From: Phlyctochytrium arcticum | Taxonomy: Eukaryota; Chytridiomycota; Chytridiomycetes; Chytridiales; Chytridiaceae | Length of the DNA stretch: 64,000 nucleotides | NCBI GenBank assembly: GCA_025602905.1 | Contig: JAHLKI010000020.1 | Location: 1 to 64,000, forward strand | Reading direction: 5' to 3' | In this document: one piece after another, positions 1 through 11,002 of the stretch | How positions within the stretch are numbered: the first letter of the stretch is position 1 | Layout of the letters: each line of letters begins with the position of its first letter | The notes under the pieces: model-generated | The model's input: the letters and a program-made list of their open reading frames with translations, nothing else | Told to the model about the DNA's origin: nothing | The model's database searches: none | Translations under genes and position numbers: made by a program

Positions 1-14
1 ATTTGCATTGAGTT

Positions 15-420
15 CCAAGAAAGCGCTCTACATGAAAAGAATGGCTTCTGGAATTATATAGGAATGTAGAGGTGCTGTGGGGCGTCTTTTCACTTCTCAT
101 CCATTCCTATCAAGGCAACATCGACTTCATGGATATGCAAAAGCGGCATTGTCGTATCCTAATGTTAGTTTTGCACATCCATGAACTCGATGAAATTCTG
201 CATTCAACAGATACTGTGATATTTTGCTTCTACACACACTGTAGAGATAAAATATCCAGAAAACCCGAGAATGAATGATGAAGAGCGCATAAGGGGGAAA
301 TGTGGGAAGTTTGGAACAATATCTGAAGTTTGGTACATTTCTGGAAAATGTGGGACATTTGAGGGAGGGGGTAAAATTGATGATCTAAAAAGTCTTGATA
401 ATCTAGAGATCAATGATAAT
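15..420. repeat. Diverged tandem repeat, copy 1
   Basis: This stretch matches 520-960 base for base at an offset of about 505, with scattered substitutions. Shared blocks include the 'gcgctctacatgaaaa' start, the 'gaggtgctgtggggcgtct' block and the 'aatgtgggaagtttgg' block. Short open frames in the two copies encode similar peptides, but the foldback lies inside them, so coding is doubtful. No known element is recognised. Confidence 0.75.
119..192. repeat. Foldback (hairpin) in repeat copy 1
   Basis: Arms 119-142 and 169-192 are inverted repeats of 24 bases with two mismatches, separated by a 26-base loop. The same hairpin exists in copy 2 with a perfect stem. Confidence 0.8.
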
Positions 421-519
421 ACCCCCCTGCTTTCAAGGGCAAGATCATCAAGATTGTTGGGAGTATCAAACTTGCCCCCTGCCGAAAAAGTTGTGAATGT
501 TTTTGGACACAGTTATATT

Positions 520-960
520 CGAAGAATGCGCTCTACATGAAAAAATGGCATCTAAAGTTATACTGTCTTGGAGAGGTGCTGTGGGGCGTCTGTTCATTTA
601 TCATCCATTTCCCATCAACGCAACATCGAGTTCGTGGATGTGCAAAAGCGGCATTGTCTATACCTAATGTCAGATTTGCACATCCACGAACTCGATGAAA
701 TTCATCATTCAACAGATAATTTGGTAGTTTGCTTCTACACATACAGTAGAGGTAAAGAATCCAGAAAAACCGAGAATGAATGATGGAGAGTGCATAAGGA
801 GGAAATGTGGGAAGTTTGGTACTATATCCAAACTTTGGTGAAATTTGGGCAATTTTGGCCAAATCCATAAAATCTACAAAAATTTGTGAGTTTTGAAGAA
901 GGGGGTAAAACTGATGATCCTGCACATCTTGATACTCTTGATGATCTTGGTCCTGAAGAG
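520..960. repeat. Diverged tandem repeat, copy 2
   Basis: Second copy of the unit at 15-420, aligned at an offset of about 505 bases. It holds the better preserved form of the internal foldback (624-697). The flank after 960 has short 'gatagtagga' type repeats and no convincing gene. Confidence 0.75.
624..697. repeat. Foldback (hairpin) in repeat copy 2
   Basis: Arms 624-646 and 675-697 form a perfect 23-bp stem with a 28-base loop. Relative to copy 1, one A-T pair is a G-C pair, changed on both arms, and both copy 1 mismatches are paired here. Confidence 0.85.
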
Positions 961-1158
961 AACACTGTAGGATAGTGGGATAGTAGGATAGTAGTATACT
1001 AATATAGTAGTATGTGAATATATGAAGCGAGAACATACTTTTAAAATTAGAATTCCCTTGGTGCCGGAGGCAGGGGCGGCACTCGATGAATAAATGGAGC
1101 GAGATGATTCGGTTTAGGAGTGTTGACTCGATTGTTGGATTATGTAGAGGATTATTTT

Positions 1159-1236
1159 AATCCTGTGTAAACCAGCATTATCCTGTGTTATGCGGTGTAA
1201 TGTGGTGTAGGGTGTAATGCTGGGGTAGGATTACAC
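1159..1236. repeat. Imperfect inverted repeat
   Basis: 'taatcctg...accagcatta' at 1159-1180 is mirrored by 'taatgctggggtaggattaca' spanning 1215-1235. It sits upstream of the MULE-type transposase fragment and could be a decayed terminal or subterminal repeat; this link is inference. Confidence 0.5.
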
Positions 1237-1302
1237 AGTCCCGGGGGTATACCACATAGGAGGGTATTCCTACCCCCACCCCCAAATCTCACCCCCTGTG
1301 AT

Positions 1303-1347
1303 AGTGCACCCCCATCTTGTGGTAAGACCACAAGATGGGGGTGCACT
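1303..1347. repeat. Perfect 21-bp inverted repeat
   Basis: Left arm 1303-1323 and right arm 1327-1347 are exact reverse complements around the 3-base spacer 'aag'. No gene spans it. It lies about 150 bases before the transposase fragment. Confidence 0.85.
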
Positions 1348-1493
1348 ACTCAGGCTTTCCCAGGTATTTCGGCTGGTGAGATGGCACCGCGCATCTACTA
1401 TTGCAAGGTATGGTCTTCGTGTCAATGCTTGATAACGCCTTTAGTTGAGAGCATGGAACTTGTGGGAACTAATTTGCTTTTCAGGTCCATATC

Positions 1494-2396
1494 ATGCGAA
1501 CTTTCATGAGAAATTTGGCTTCTCACAACAAAACCTACTCAAAAATGATTCATGCACTTCACAAAACAACCCGTATGGGATGTCGCGACCTGGTAGATGA
1601 AGCTATTGCTGGGGCTCCGAAGCATATGGCTGAGTATCTGGAGAACAACTGGACGAACAGAGACCACTTTGAGAGCTGGTGTATGGCGGCTCGTCAACAT
1701 TCCCCAGTGCTGCTGCAGATCAGTTCCACCAATGCCCTTGAGTCATATCACAAACAACTGAAGGCTAACGGGAAAAAAAATGCAACCCTCAGCGGGGCCA
1801 TCAAGTGTATCCTGAAAGTTAATGGCAATTACCGCAACAATGCCAAGGAGCAAGCACGCAAATTTCGCACGAAGGAGCTCAAACACATCAAGAAGTACCC
1901 AATGTTGGCTAAGTTGCCCAATCCACTGCAGCGACTTGTCGTGGAGCAGATTATGGCTGTGGATTCACGTCTTGAGGCTGGTAAACCAGTTCCCACAGTT
2001 GAAAACAATCAATGCCACTGCCTCTTCGCCCGGCAATATATGCTTCCATGCGTGCATCTTTTCCATCAAGACCATCTCGCTGCGGATGATGAGAAGGTGC
2101 TCACATCTGAAGTACTCGAGAGGTTTGTCGCGGATTTCGAGGAGTCCGGATTTGAAGTGTACTGGGGCCGAGAGGCAGTCCTCATTGAGCAAATCGAGGT
2201 AACCCCGGCGCAGATCCAAAAAAATCGCCGCAAAACCCGAGTCAAAGCAGTACTGGAACAGATTCAAAGTTTCCACTTCAAGCTGGAGGATGAAGTTGCG
2301 GAAAATCCATCTCTTGACGCCATGTTGGAAAACTTCACCGCCGACTTGGAAGGGTACAGTACTCAGTCCAGCGGTAGGTCTTGGTCTTGGCATTAG
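1494..2396 (+). mobile_element. MULE-type transposase, C-terminal fragment with SWIM zinc finger
   Basis: The 300-residue frame has the segment following the DDE core of Mutator-like transposases (an 'E-S-[YW]-H-K-x-L-K' type motif near residue 85) and a SWIM zinc finger CxC...CxH around residues 173-188 (CHC...CVH). The N-terminal catalytic half with the first two acidic residues is missing in any frame upstream, although a 'cttttcag' acceptor-like site just before the first ATG could have joined an earlier exon. The fragment ends in a normal stop. It is most likely an inactive copy. Downstream (2465-2520) there are G-rich 'gggtgccgtt' repeats that may be the element's end. The product would act in the nucleus as part of a DNA transposition complex. 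Confidence 0.7.
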
Positions 2397-2886
2397 AATG
2401 TGCACTATACTTTTCCACCTATTATTATGTGGCTGTGTAAAACATATATTTCTATGGCTACCCGGCTGGGGGTGCCCGTAACACTTTTTGGGGGGTGCCG
2501 TTCAGGGTGCCGTTAACAATGCCCTATTATTTATTTTAGTATGAATGGCTTTATATATATATTGATTTCTTTTATTGACTGCGTATATATCAATTTTCGG
2601 TGCGTGCTTTTCCTACTCCTCGTTCATGTCTGTCCCAGAAGTCGCTGAGAACAGTGAGAAGTCGCAGATGTGACACGTCACTGCGCATGTTGGCTATGAA
2701 GCCACAAGTCAGAACTGTCTCCCGTGGTTGAAACCAAAAGAACCAAAATCCATCGTCGCCCGAGACGATCCCCTTCTCCATTGTTGCTCGACTAATTCCA
2801 ACGTACAAACTGTGTCTATCTGGGCTTCGAAAATTTCGGGGCCGAGGTTTACCGAGAATGACATATTCCAGCGTTGCTCCTTGAAT

Positions 2887-2961
2887 TCCATGGTACGTCG
2901 ATGCGAATGCTGGGATTATAGGGGTCCATGGTACGTCGATGCGAATGCTGGGATTATAGGG
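2887..2961. repeat. 37-bp direct tandem repeat, two units
   Basis: Units 2887-2923 and 2925-2961 are identical and offset by 38 bases. The surrounding 2397-3290 stretch contains no gene that I can support. Confidence 0.9.
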
Positions 2962-3293
2962 AACTGATCAATCTTGGTTTTTCGGCCCTTTCCGTTTTTT
3001 TTCGCCCCCGTTCCACTGGAAGGTTTTCTCTTCCCGGCAAATCGGGTGGACGGAATTCGGCCAACTTGAAGGCAGCCCGGGATACAGTTGTCCGGTTTTT
3101 AGGCTCTTAAACGACGCAAAGATATTTAAAGGCTCATGGCTCGACACCCAGAATCCGTCCGCTGTCTCTGAAAATGTCGCATTGACGGGCCATCCTACTA
3201 CTAAAAAATGTTGGTCGCGACATGACTCATCAGGTGGCTTGGCTGGCTGCCGTAATCAATTAATGTCCGGACAGGGCCAGCCTTCGGACACGC

Positions 3294-3302
3294 GGTATAT
3301 AA
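3294..3302 (+). promoter_or_regulatory. TATA box of the Helitron gene
   Basis: 'ggtatataagg' lies about 80 bases before the ATG at 3380 and is followed by a C/A-rich leader with 'acacacac'. This resembles the core promoters of the CHRD and alpha-galactosidase genes in the same window. Confidence 0.6.
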
Positions 3303-3379
3303 GGCAGAGCTCCCTCCGCTCCCCTAATCTTTATCACAAAATTATCACAAAACAATACACACACACAAAGACCTTTACT

Positions 3380-6300
3380 ATGGCAGTTGCGATTTGCTCT
3401 ATTGAGCAGTTTCGGGACAGTGCAACTCTGTTTGATGCGGGCGATATGAATTGCGAGTGCAGAAGCTGCGGCGCATTCAGGTGGAAGGCCGAGAAGGCTT
3501 CAATCTGCTGCCATAACGGCAAAACCAAAGGTGATGATGTAGGCCATGTTTCTCCACATGCAGCTTTACAGCCGTTGTTTTCAGGAGCCACGAACGACTC
3601 TAAAGAGTTCCTCGCGCACATCCGAAAATACAACCAAGCCTTTGCGTTTACCAGCATGTCCAGCAATCTTGACTTGAACTTGGCGAGCGACCGGGATGGC
3701 ATCTACACTTTCCGGGTCAACGGTGAGCTGTATCACCGGATTGGGGATGGATTGGAGGCCGAAGACGGGGAACTGCCCAAGTTTTCTCAAATTTACTTTT
3801 TGGACGCGGAGGCTCAAAGCTCTCGACGTTTGGAGATTTTCTCCGACCTCCGGCCTATGGCGGTGGCAACTATCCACGACGCGATGCAGACTGAGAACGC
3901 CTTGGTTCAACAGTTTGTTGCAGCGCGAGAAATGGCTCAGAGTATTACTAACATTGTTCTTAGTATCAACGGGTCCGCTGTACCAGCTGGTGAACATCCC
4001 CGTCGTTATAATGCGGCTGCTGCTCCGGAGGTCGCTGCTGTATGGCTCAATGACGAGCATGTTACAAACCGGGACATCGTACTTCGCAAGCGTGGTGGTG
4101 GCTTGAAGCGGATCAATGAATGTCATCCCATGTACGATGCCCTATCATATCCATTGTTCTTCCCGCAAGGTATGATTTAAATTTGCTTTCATGTTGCTGA
4201 TCTTGAAAAGTGCGGATTTTCTGATACGGCGTTCTTGGCACGGTTGTAGGTAACCAGGGTTGGTGCATCCCATTCAAAGAGGCTACCGGTGTAACTTTGA
4301 AAGCATTTGTACAATACCGCATGCAGTGCCGTTCTTCACCCAACGTCCTGCACATGGGGGGCAAGCTGTTTCAGCAATACATTGTTGATCAGTACCTGCG
4401 AGTTGAAGCCCAAAACTTGCAGTTCATTCGTCACAACCAGAAGCAACTTCGAGCCGAATGTTACCAAGGGATTGTTGACGCTCTTGACAATGGTGATACC
4501 CGTACCATTGGACGACGCATTGTTCTTCCTGCAACAACAATCGGGTCACCTCGGTACATGCAGCAAAGGTTCCAAGATTCTATGGCTTTGGTTCGCAAGT
4601 TTGGCAAGCCGGATCTGTTCATTACGATGACCTGCAACCCGAAGTGGCCCGAAATCACCCGCCTGTTGCTTCCTCACCAGAAGGCACAGGACCGTCCCGA
4701 CATTGTTGTTCGCGTCTTTCACATGAAGTTCCAAAACATGTTGGACGACATTGTTAAAAAGAGTGTCTTTGGCAAGGTGCAGGCTTATTGTTACACCGTT
4801 GAGTTCCAAAAGCGTGGCCTTCCTCACACACACCTTTTGGTTTGGTTGGAATCAAAGCCGACCGAGGAGCAGTATGACAGCATGGTATGTGCAGAGATCC
4901 CAGATCCCGAAACTCAGCCCCGACTGTACGCCTCCGTTAAGTCACACATGGTGCACGGTCCATGCGGACGCGACAATCCGCAAAATGTCTGCATGGCCGA
5001 CGGTGCATGCACCAAAAAGTTCCCAAAGGCTCTCGCTGAAAGTACGACTGTCTCTGACAATTGCTTGATTACGTACCGGCGACGAGGTGGTGGTCCTCGA
5101 ATCCAAAAACGTGTGCGAGGTACAGTCGTGGAGCTTGGCAATGAGTGGATCGTTCCATAGAGTACTTACACAAGTACATTTACAAAGGACAGGACCGAGC
5201 AGTCCTCGAGGCGGGTGAAGATATTGACGAAATCAGTCAATATCTAGAAGGGCGATACATTTCCGCCCAGGAAGCCTGCTGGCGCTTGCTCAGCTTTGAA
5301 ACGAACAGTATTAGCCACAATATCGTTCGGCTTCCAGTGCATCTGCCTGGTCAGCAGTATGTCACGTTTGATGCGGCTGCCCCTGAAGCTGCCGTAGAGA
5401 ACAATGAGCGCACTATGCTCACCGAATTCTTTCGTACAAACCAAGAGCTCCAGCAGCAAGCGGGTGAAGGTCTTACTTATTGTGAGTTCCCCGAGCACTA
5501 TCGGTGGAACCAAGGTCCAAAAACTTGGACAAGTCGGAAGAGGGCATGGAAGGTCGTGGCTCGCATGACCATGGCTCCTCCTGGGAGCGACCGTTTTCAC
5601 TTGCGTATGCTGTTGAGTCATGTACGGGGGCCGACCTCTTATGAGGATCTTCGAACGCACGACGGCGTTTTGTATGAAACGTTCAAAGAGGCAGCGATTG
5701 CACGAGGGCTCCTTGAGGATGACACTGAGTATGATACGTGTCTGGAGGAAGCAACTGTGTCCTCCATGCCATCACAGATCCGCAAGCTGTTTGCCACTAT
5801 GATGGCCTTCAGTGAACCAGCAGACGTTGCAAGGCTGTTTCATAAGCATTATGAAGCAATGGCCGAGGATCAGAGGGACATGTCGGAAGGTCAACGGCAA
5901 TTCCGCGTCATTGCAGACTTGGACCGGCTTTTGGAGCCGTTCAATATGCGCATGTCGACTTGGATTAACCTAGAAGAGTTCTACTCCGAAGGGTTCGATC
6001 CGAACGACGATGGGGCTCAAGAAGATTTAAACCAAAACGACCAAGACACCGATATCGCTCAGCTCATTGACACTTTGAATGTCGATCAGAGATCGGTATT
6101 CGAGAGGGTGGCGGACTCTGTCCGTCAAGGTGCAACCTCTCAGGAGCGAGTCTTCTTCTTGGATGGGCCCGGCGGGACCGGCAAGACATACGTCTACAAT
6201 ACGCTGTTGCGCGCGATGCGTTCAGAGGGCTTCCGGTGTTTGGCAATGGCCAGCAGTGGTATTGCTGCGTGTCTTCTTCATGATGGAAGAACGGCACATT

Positions 6301-7412
6301 CAACTCTCGCTATTCCGTTGGAGCTTAACGAGACAAGTACATGTCACTTCGGCCCTCGATCTGCAATTGCCAACACCCTTCGGGAGGTTGACTTGATCAT
6401 CTGGGACGAGGCACCCATGGCTTCTCGATATGCGATTGAAGCGGTTGACCGTACTATTCGGGATGCACTTGATGTCAACAAGCCATTTGGTGGCAATGTG
6501 ATGCTCTTTGGAGGTGACTTCAGGCAAATTTTGCCAGTTGTTCTACAAGGTGGTCGGACGGCAACAGTTGCGCGCTGTTTCAAAAAGTCACCCCTTTGGC
6601 GTCACGTTACAACGATGAATTTGACCATCAATATGCGTCTGCAGTCACGGCCAGACTTCCAGCAGTTTCTACTTGATGTTGGTGAGGGCAGAAACGGTGC
6701 GCGTGTGAACATTGAGGAATCCATGGTTGCTACAGGGAACAACCTGGATGGTTTGATCGATGACATCTTTGCGGACGGCGCTGACTTTGAAGATCGTGTG
6801 ATCCTCGCTGTCAAGAATGACGACGCTCAGATGATCAATCGTAGGGTGGTAGAACGTCTGCCTGGTGACTTCCGCGAGTGCTTGAGCGCTGACTACGTTG
6901 ATCAAGAGGACGCCTCTACTTATCCTGTAGAGTTCCTCAATACTCTGCAGCTTTCGGGACTTCCTCCCCACAAGCTTGAGCTCAAACCTGGCCAGTTTGT
7001 CATGCTCCTCAGGAACCTCAACCCTTCGCGTGGTTTGTCAAACGGAACTCGCTTGCGACTACTTGAGGTGGTATCGCAACGGCTTCTACGCTGCCAAATC
7101 ATTGAAGGGCCCTTCACTGGCAATGTGGTTCTTATCCCGCGAATCACACATCGGTGCAGTGATTCACGGATGCCGTTTACTTTGTATCGGCGACAGTTCC
7201 CGGTCACTGGCGCATTTGCCATGACCATCAACAAGTCCCAGGGACAGTCTTTCAACCATGTTGGCGTATATTTGGGCACTCAGGTCTTCACCCATGGTCA
7301 GCTGTATGTGGCTCTTTCGCGAGGTCGTCACCCAGACCAAATTAAAGTTGTGACTGGATCGGAAAATGCGGGCGATGGAGTTCAGAATGTGGTCTTTTCC
7401 GAAATCATCTGA
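3380..7412 (+). pseudogene. Helitron Rep/PIF1 helicase, broken by a deletion and frameshift
   Basis: Rolling-circle transposon protein. Exon 1 (3380-4169) starts with a Cys-rich N-terminal finger (CxCxxCGA...CCHNGK). An 80-nt intron (4170-4249) is followed by the Helitron_like_N/Rep part with the HUH motif 'GLPHTHLL' near 4815-4840. The frame then stops at 5158-5160. The Rep Tyr motif 'YLHKYIYKG' (5160-5189) and the entire PIF1 helicase continue in another frame (5145-7412). The helicase is intact: Walker A 'GPGGTGKT' near 6166, Walker B 'IIWDEAPM' near 6400, and the late motifs 'TINKSQGQSF' and 'YVALSRGR' near 7230-7325. Compared with family members, about 20 residues that should sit between 'EWIVP' and 'RSIEYLHK' are absent, so the copy has lost part of its nickase. 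Element ends (5' TC, 3' hairpin plus CTRR) were not located with confidence. Confidence 0.9.
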
Positions 7413-7688
7413 ATTCTTCCTTAAATGTTGGCGATTCTTACTTGAAGTTACCACTTTGGCAATTCTCAGCACATGAAGCTGTATAGTTCCAAAAGTTAAT
7501 ATCCTGCATGTTTGGGGTTCATGCATTCAACGTCCCCCTGTTACTATACAACACAATGTGTGGGTATGGCTAAGATGATAATAACTTCCATCTTAAAGTT
7601 GAGGGAAATGCAATGACCAAATCAAAGAGATCTACTCGCAAAATAACATAAAGGATGAAAATTGTGATGCATATATGTGGAACATGTA

Positions 7689-8060
7689 TTATGCGCGTTC
7701 GCCACATGATGCTCCATTCGCGACGCCTTTTGTCGTAGCCTGATTTGCTTTGACTGTCGCTATCATCCCCTCGTACAGGAACATCACGACTGGCATCCTC
7801 TTTGTGGAACTGTCCGGCAAATTTGCAAGCTTGGACATTTCCTCTGCTGTCGGAACGGGTGTTATTTTTGCGGGAATCATGAAATTTTGGTTCCAGATTC
7901 TTGCCTTTATTTTCGATTGAACGTGCCCCAGGACGATCTTGTTGATGGCGCCTCGGGTTGCATTATCTTGCACCAATATCGGAACGTGGTGATTTCTCAT
8001 CGCCTCTGTGTCTTTTAAGGGTACATTCCTGATTGACCGCCTCCTCAATGTCTCCTTCAT
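7689..8060 (-). pseudogene. PIF1/Helitron-like helicase C-terminal fragment
   Basis: A 123-codon reverse-strand frame carries 'ILVQDNATRGAIN' and '...MPVVMFLYEGM...KGVANGA'. These resemble the region after motif IV of PIF1/Helitron-type SF1B helicases (the 'PGM.v.lt.N...G..NG' stretch). No Walker motifs and no final 'VALSR' motif are present, so it is a relic. It lies in opposite orientation just downstream of the Helitron. The 7413-7688 gap holds no gene. Confidence 0.45.
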
Positions 8061-8157
8061 TTCATCCGTTCAAATTCCCCTTCTCGCCTGATCATGGAAC
8101 CGGCTCCACACATCCGCAACATTACAGGCAACAGCTGAGCGCGGTTCCTCCGAATAC

Positions 8158-8691
8158 GTGGTGGTTTTGGTCGGCATTTTGGGCAAAGTTTGCAAATTGG
8201 GTCCTTGTGGGGACCACTACCTCGACAACTCCAAACCTTTCGAAGGAAAATCCAAATTTGTCGTCGTGCTGGAGCCACTGCCGTTGCCTCCATTTGTCGA
8301 AGACTGGGAGGCCTTCACCCGTGCCGCCACTACCATCCAGGCTTCTAGCCCATTGACGCCTCTTTGTGCGGACTGCCCATACCCTTTGGTCCGAGGGTCG
8401 GACACACCCTCAATTGTCCTCAAGGCCCCAGTCTCTGTCCCGTCTTCCATCCCCTGCACCAACCATCCCGCCGACCCGGAAGACTACTGGAAAGACATAC
8501 TGCGCCAGCCTACCTGGCCGAAAACGGTCGATTGTTTCGGAAACGAGATCTCAAATCGTACTTCATATCTGATTCTAGGGGCAAATCTATCACCCACACT
8601 CTGGCGTTGGAAACTATTCGGCTCCTTGAACCTGCTGGCACCATACACATTCCCCTCTCTACTGTATCGAAGGAAAGCGATTGGTTGCTGA
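8158..8691 (+). other. Open frame of 177 codons, function unknown, coding doubtful
   Basis: The frame is open but has no recognised domain and is rich in Pro, Ser and Leu. Two other frames overlap it at similar length. It sits between the helicase relic and the CHRD cluster. From 8700 to 9364 there is T-rich sequence and then a block (8880-9260) homologous to 13740-14030, the 3' flank of the second CHRD gene. Confidence 0.2.
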
Positions 8692-9364
8692 ACCTGTAAA
8701 TTTTGTTTGCCCTGTCTTGTTTCATTTTTGTTTTTCATATTATTTGTATTCTATCTGTTTCTTCCCGTTTTCATTTTTGTTCTTCAATACATCTCACTTG
8801 GCCTGCTTCTCCTACAAATTCGTTTTCTGAGTAGATTCATAGAGATTAACATATGCTAGATGAACCCTCAGCACTGTCGGTTTGTCGCATCGCAATGGAC
8901 CCCAGGATAATTTCTCGGAATTTCTGACACGGACCTCATCCCGTGTGTTTCCGAACATTCCCATAGCATTGGATTCGGCCCAAGACATCTGCCTTTTGTC
9001 AAATAAAGAGTCTAGTAAAGACGCAAAAGCTTTCCTTTATCAAAGAACAAAACAACCAAGACGGTACCTGAGACCAGACCTGAGACGGTACTCCAAGGTG
9101 ATCTGCACATGAAAAATTTGCTATAGAGACGGTGGAAGCCCAAAGCAGGCACGAAAGTATCAATTACGTATCGGGTAGCAAGATGGAAAATGTGCTACTT
9201 GGGCAATTGATGTTTCAGTCAGTCTTTTGCTTCAGAAGTTATATGTACAGTAAGTCATTAAAAGGTGTGAGAAGGGAAATATGTAATAGGTACTATCATG
9301 TTTATGTAGTGTGAATCTATAAGAATCGTGTAAGGGGAAAAGGGAGAGGTGTTGGAGCAGAAAC

Positions 9365-10387
9365 CTAGAACCCGCCAAAGATGGCATTGTTGCAGACACC
9401 ATCCTCAACGTATCGGGCAACGTTGGCACCTTGAGGAGCTTGACATTCCTTGCTGGCACAGAGCAATTGACCACGGACGACACCGGCCGGGAATTCCTTG
9501 TTGTGCAAGTTGATGTAAGTCAATCCACCGGCGACAAACTTGTGTTGCTCCTCGTTCAGAATGATTTCTTTGGTGTTGCGGACAGGGTTTTCTGATGTGG
9601 TTTGTCCTTCAGCTGGTGAGAAATCAAACAGGACGCTGGCATTCTGGTGAACTGGGGCGGGCCCGTGAATGTGGACTTTGATCAATGGACCGGCGTTGAA
9701 ATGCGATGCGGCAAAGGTAAATTCTTTGGTTTGGCGGTCAACCAAGGCGATGCCGAATCCGAATGCGTTGCGGCCCTTGATGACGAACGGGACTTCTTTT
9801 TCACCGCAGAGAGTTGCCTTGTAGACGTCGTATTTGCCACCTTGTGAGTATTTCTCGTCATATTTGTTGCCTTTGTGTTGCTTGCCATCATCCTTCTTCC
9901 AGTCATGCGAGGCAGACGAGTAGCGGCTGTTACCAGAGTAGTAAGGCTTGCGGTCGACCCCGTACTGATTGTCATCGTCGTCGTTATAGTCATCATTGTC
10001 GTAGGTATCGTCCTCGTAAGAGTAGTCATCGTACGATGCATCATCGTATTCGTTGTTGCCGTAATTGTCATTGTCGTAAGAGTCTTCATCAGCAGAGTAG
10101 GCCAAATAGTGCTTCTTGTTGTTGTAATCCTTGCCGTGATCATTCTTGTGGTTGTCCTTGCCATGCGTCTTTTTCACCATGCACCATTTGCCGTTTTCCT
10201 TGCCCCATTGACGGCCCTGACCATCCCATCTGGTTTGGCGAACGGCATGTTTGCAGTGTAAAGTTTGCTTGTGGTGCGATACATCCTTGTTGTTGTCATT
10301 GTAAGAGTAGTAGGATGGGGCGGCGAATGCAGATGATGTGGCCAAGAGAGTTGCAAAGAGAGTGGTGAGAAGAGTCTTGCTAGGCAT
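9365..10387 (-). CDS. Secreted CHRD-domain protein, copy A
   Basis: Single-exon gene of 340 residues. A signal peptide (MPSKTLL...AFA|APSYY) predicts secretion. Residues about 45-75 hold a Cys/Trp module '...WDGQGRQWGKENGKWC' that resembles the core of fungal dockerin/CBM10 domains. Residues about 85-150 are extremely rich in Asp, Tyr and Asn and could bind cations. Residues about 190-305 form a CHRD domain ('KEVP', 'HFNAGPLIKVHIHGPAP', 'INLHNKEFPAGVVRGQL'). Four Cys in the tail may pair with the N-terminal ones. I chose the ATG at 10387 because it begins the signal peptide; a longer frame adds only five residues. It differs from copy B at only about six residues. A role at the cell surface or in the extracellular matrix is inference. 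Confidence 0.9.
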   Translation of the reverse strand: MPSKTLLTTLFATLLATSSAFAAPSYYSYNDNNKDVSHHKQTLHCKHAVRQTRWDGQGRQWGKENGKWCMVKKTHGKDNHKNDHGKDYNNKKHYLAYSADEDSYDNDNYGNNEYDDASYDDYSYEDDTYDNDDYNDDDDNQYGVDRKPYYSGNSRYSSASHDWKKDDGKQHKGNKYDEKYSQGGKYDVYKATLCGEKEVPFVIKGRNAFGFGIALVDRQTKEFTFAASHFNAGPLIKVHIHGPAPVHQNASVLFDFSPAEGQTTSENPVRNTKEIILNEEQHKFVAGGLTYINLHNKEFPAGVVRGQLLCASKECQAPQGANVARYVEDGVCNNAIFGGF

Positions 10388-10532
10388 GTTTGCTTGACTC
10401 AAGAAAGTGGTTGATGTGTTGGTTGGGAGTGGGTGGGGGGGGGGGGGCGGTCAAGTCGAGAAAGGGTGTGTGTTGATAGTTGGAGAGTCTGGAGTGGTTG
10501 CTGGATGCAGGATTTTCGTTCACCGGGCCCCC

Positions 10533-10539
10533 TTTTATA
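10533..10539 (-). promoter_or_regulatory. TATA box of CHRD copy A, with poly-C leader
   Basis: On the minus strand this reads TATAAAA, about 146 bases before the start codon. Between the two lies a run of 13 C (10435-10447), and copy B has the same arrangement with 14 C. Confidence 0.6.
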
Positions 10540-11002
10540 ACATTTTTGTCCGTCCTTCACATCCTTCAGATTCCTTCTGCCGTTGCTGGCGGACCGGCTG
10601 AAGTCGTTCAGCTCAGATCCAGCCAACGCGGCTGTGGTTGAGCGCGTTTTGAACCTGGTCAAACTCCGACAGCGGGCGACACCATCCAAGGTGAACTTTG
10701 CCTAAGTCAGCCTCTCGAAGGTAGGAGATAGAGGCAGTGTGTTAGCGTTAGCCGGTCTTGACCTGCATATGCGGCGCACGTCAGATCTGCTGTGCTTCTT
10801 GCAACATCATTGGCCTAACCATTTTTTAACCAATTGTTATGTAGTCGACTATGAGAACTTGATTTTATTGATAAAGTACAGATCATATATATCTGTCTAA
10901 ATCTGAAGTATACATTCCAGAGAGATGAGAAAAACGGACTTCAAGTCTCTCGTTTATAAAAGATTGTAAGGCAAATTTTGAATTTTCCAAATGATTTGTT
11001 GG

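Noticed and set aside
9814..10368. Long + strand frames over the CHRD genes (also 14597-15151 and 20329-21120)
   Set aside because: They are antisense readings of the Asp/Tyr/Asn-rich linker, giving strings of Val/Ile or Cys/His, and follow the real gene's codon periodicity.
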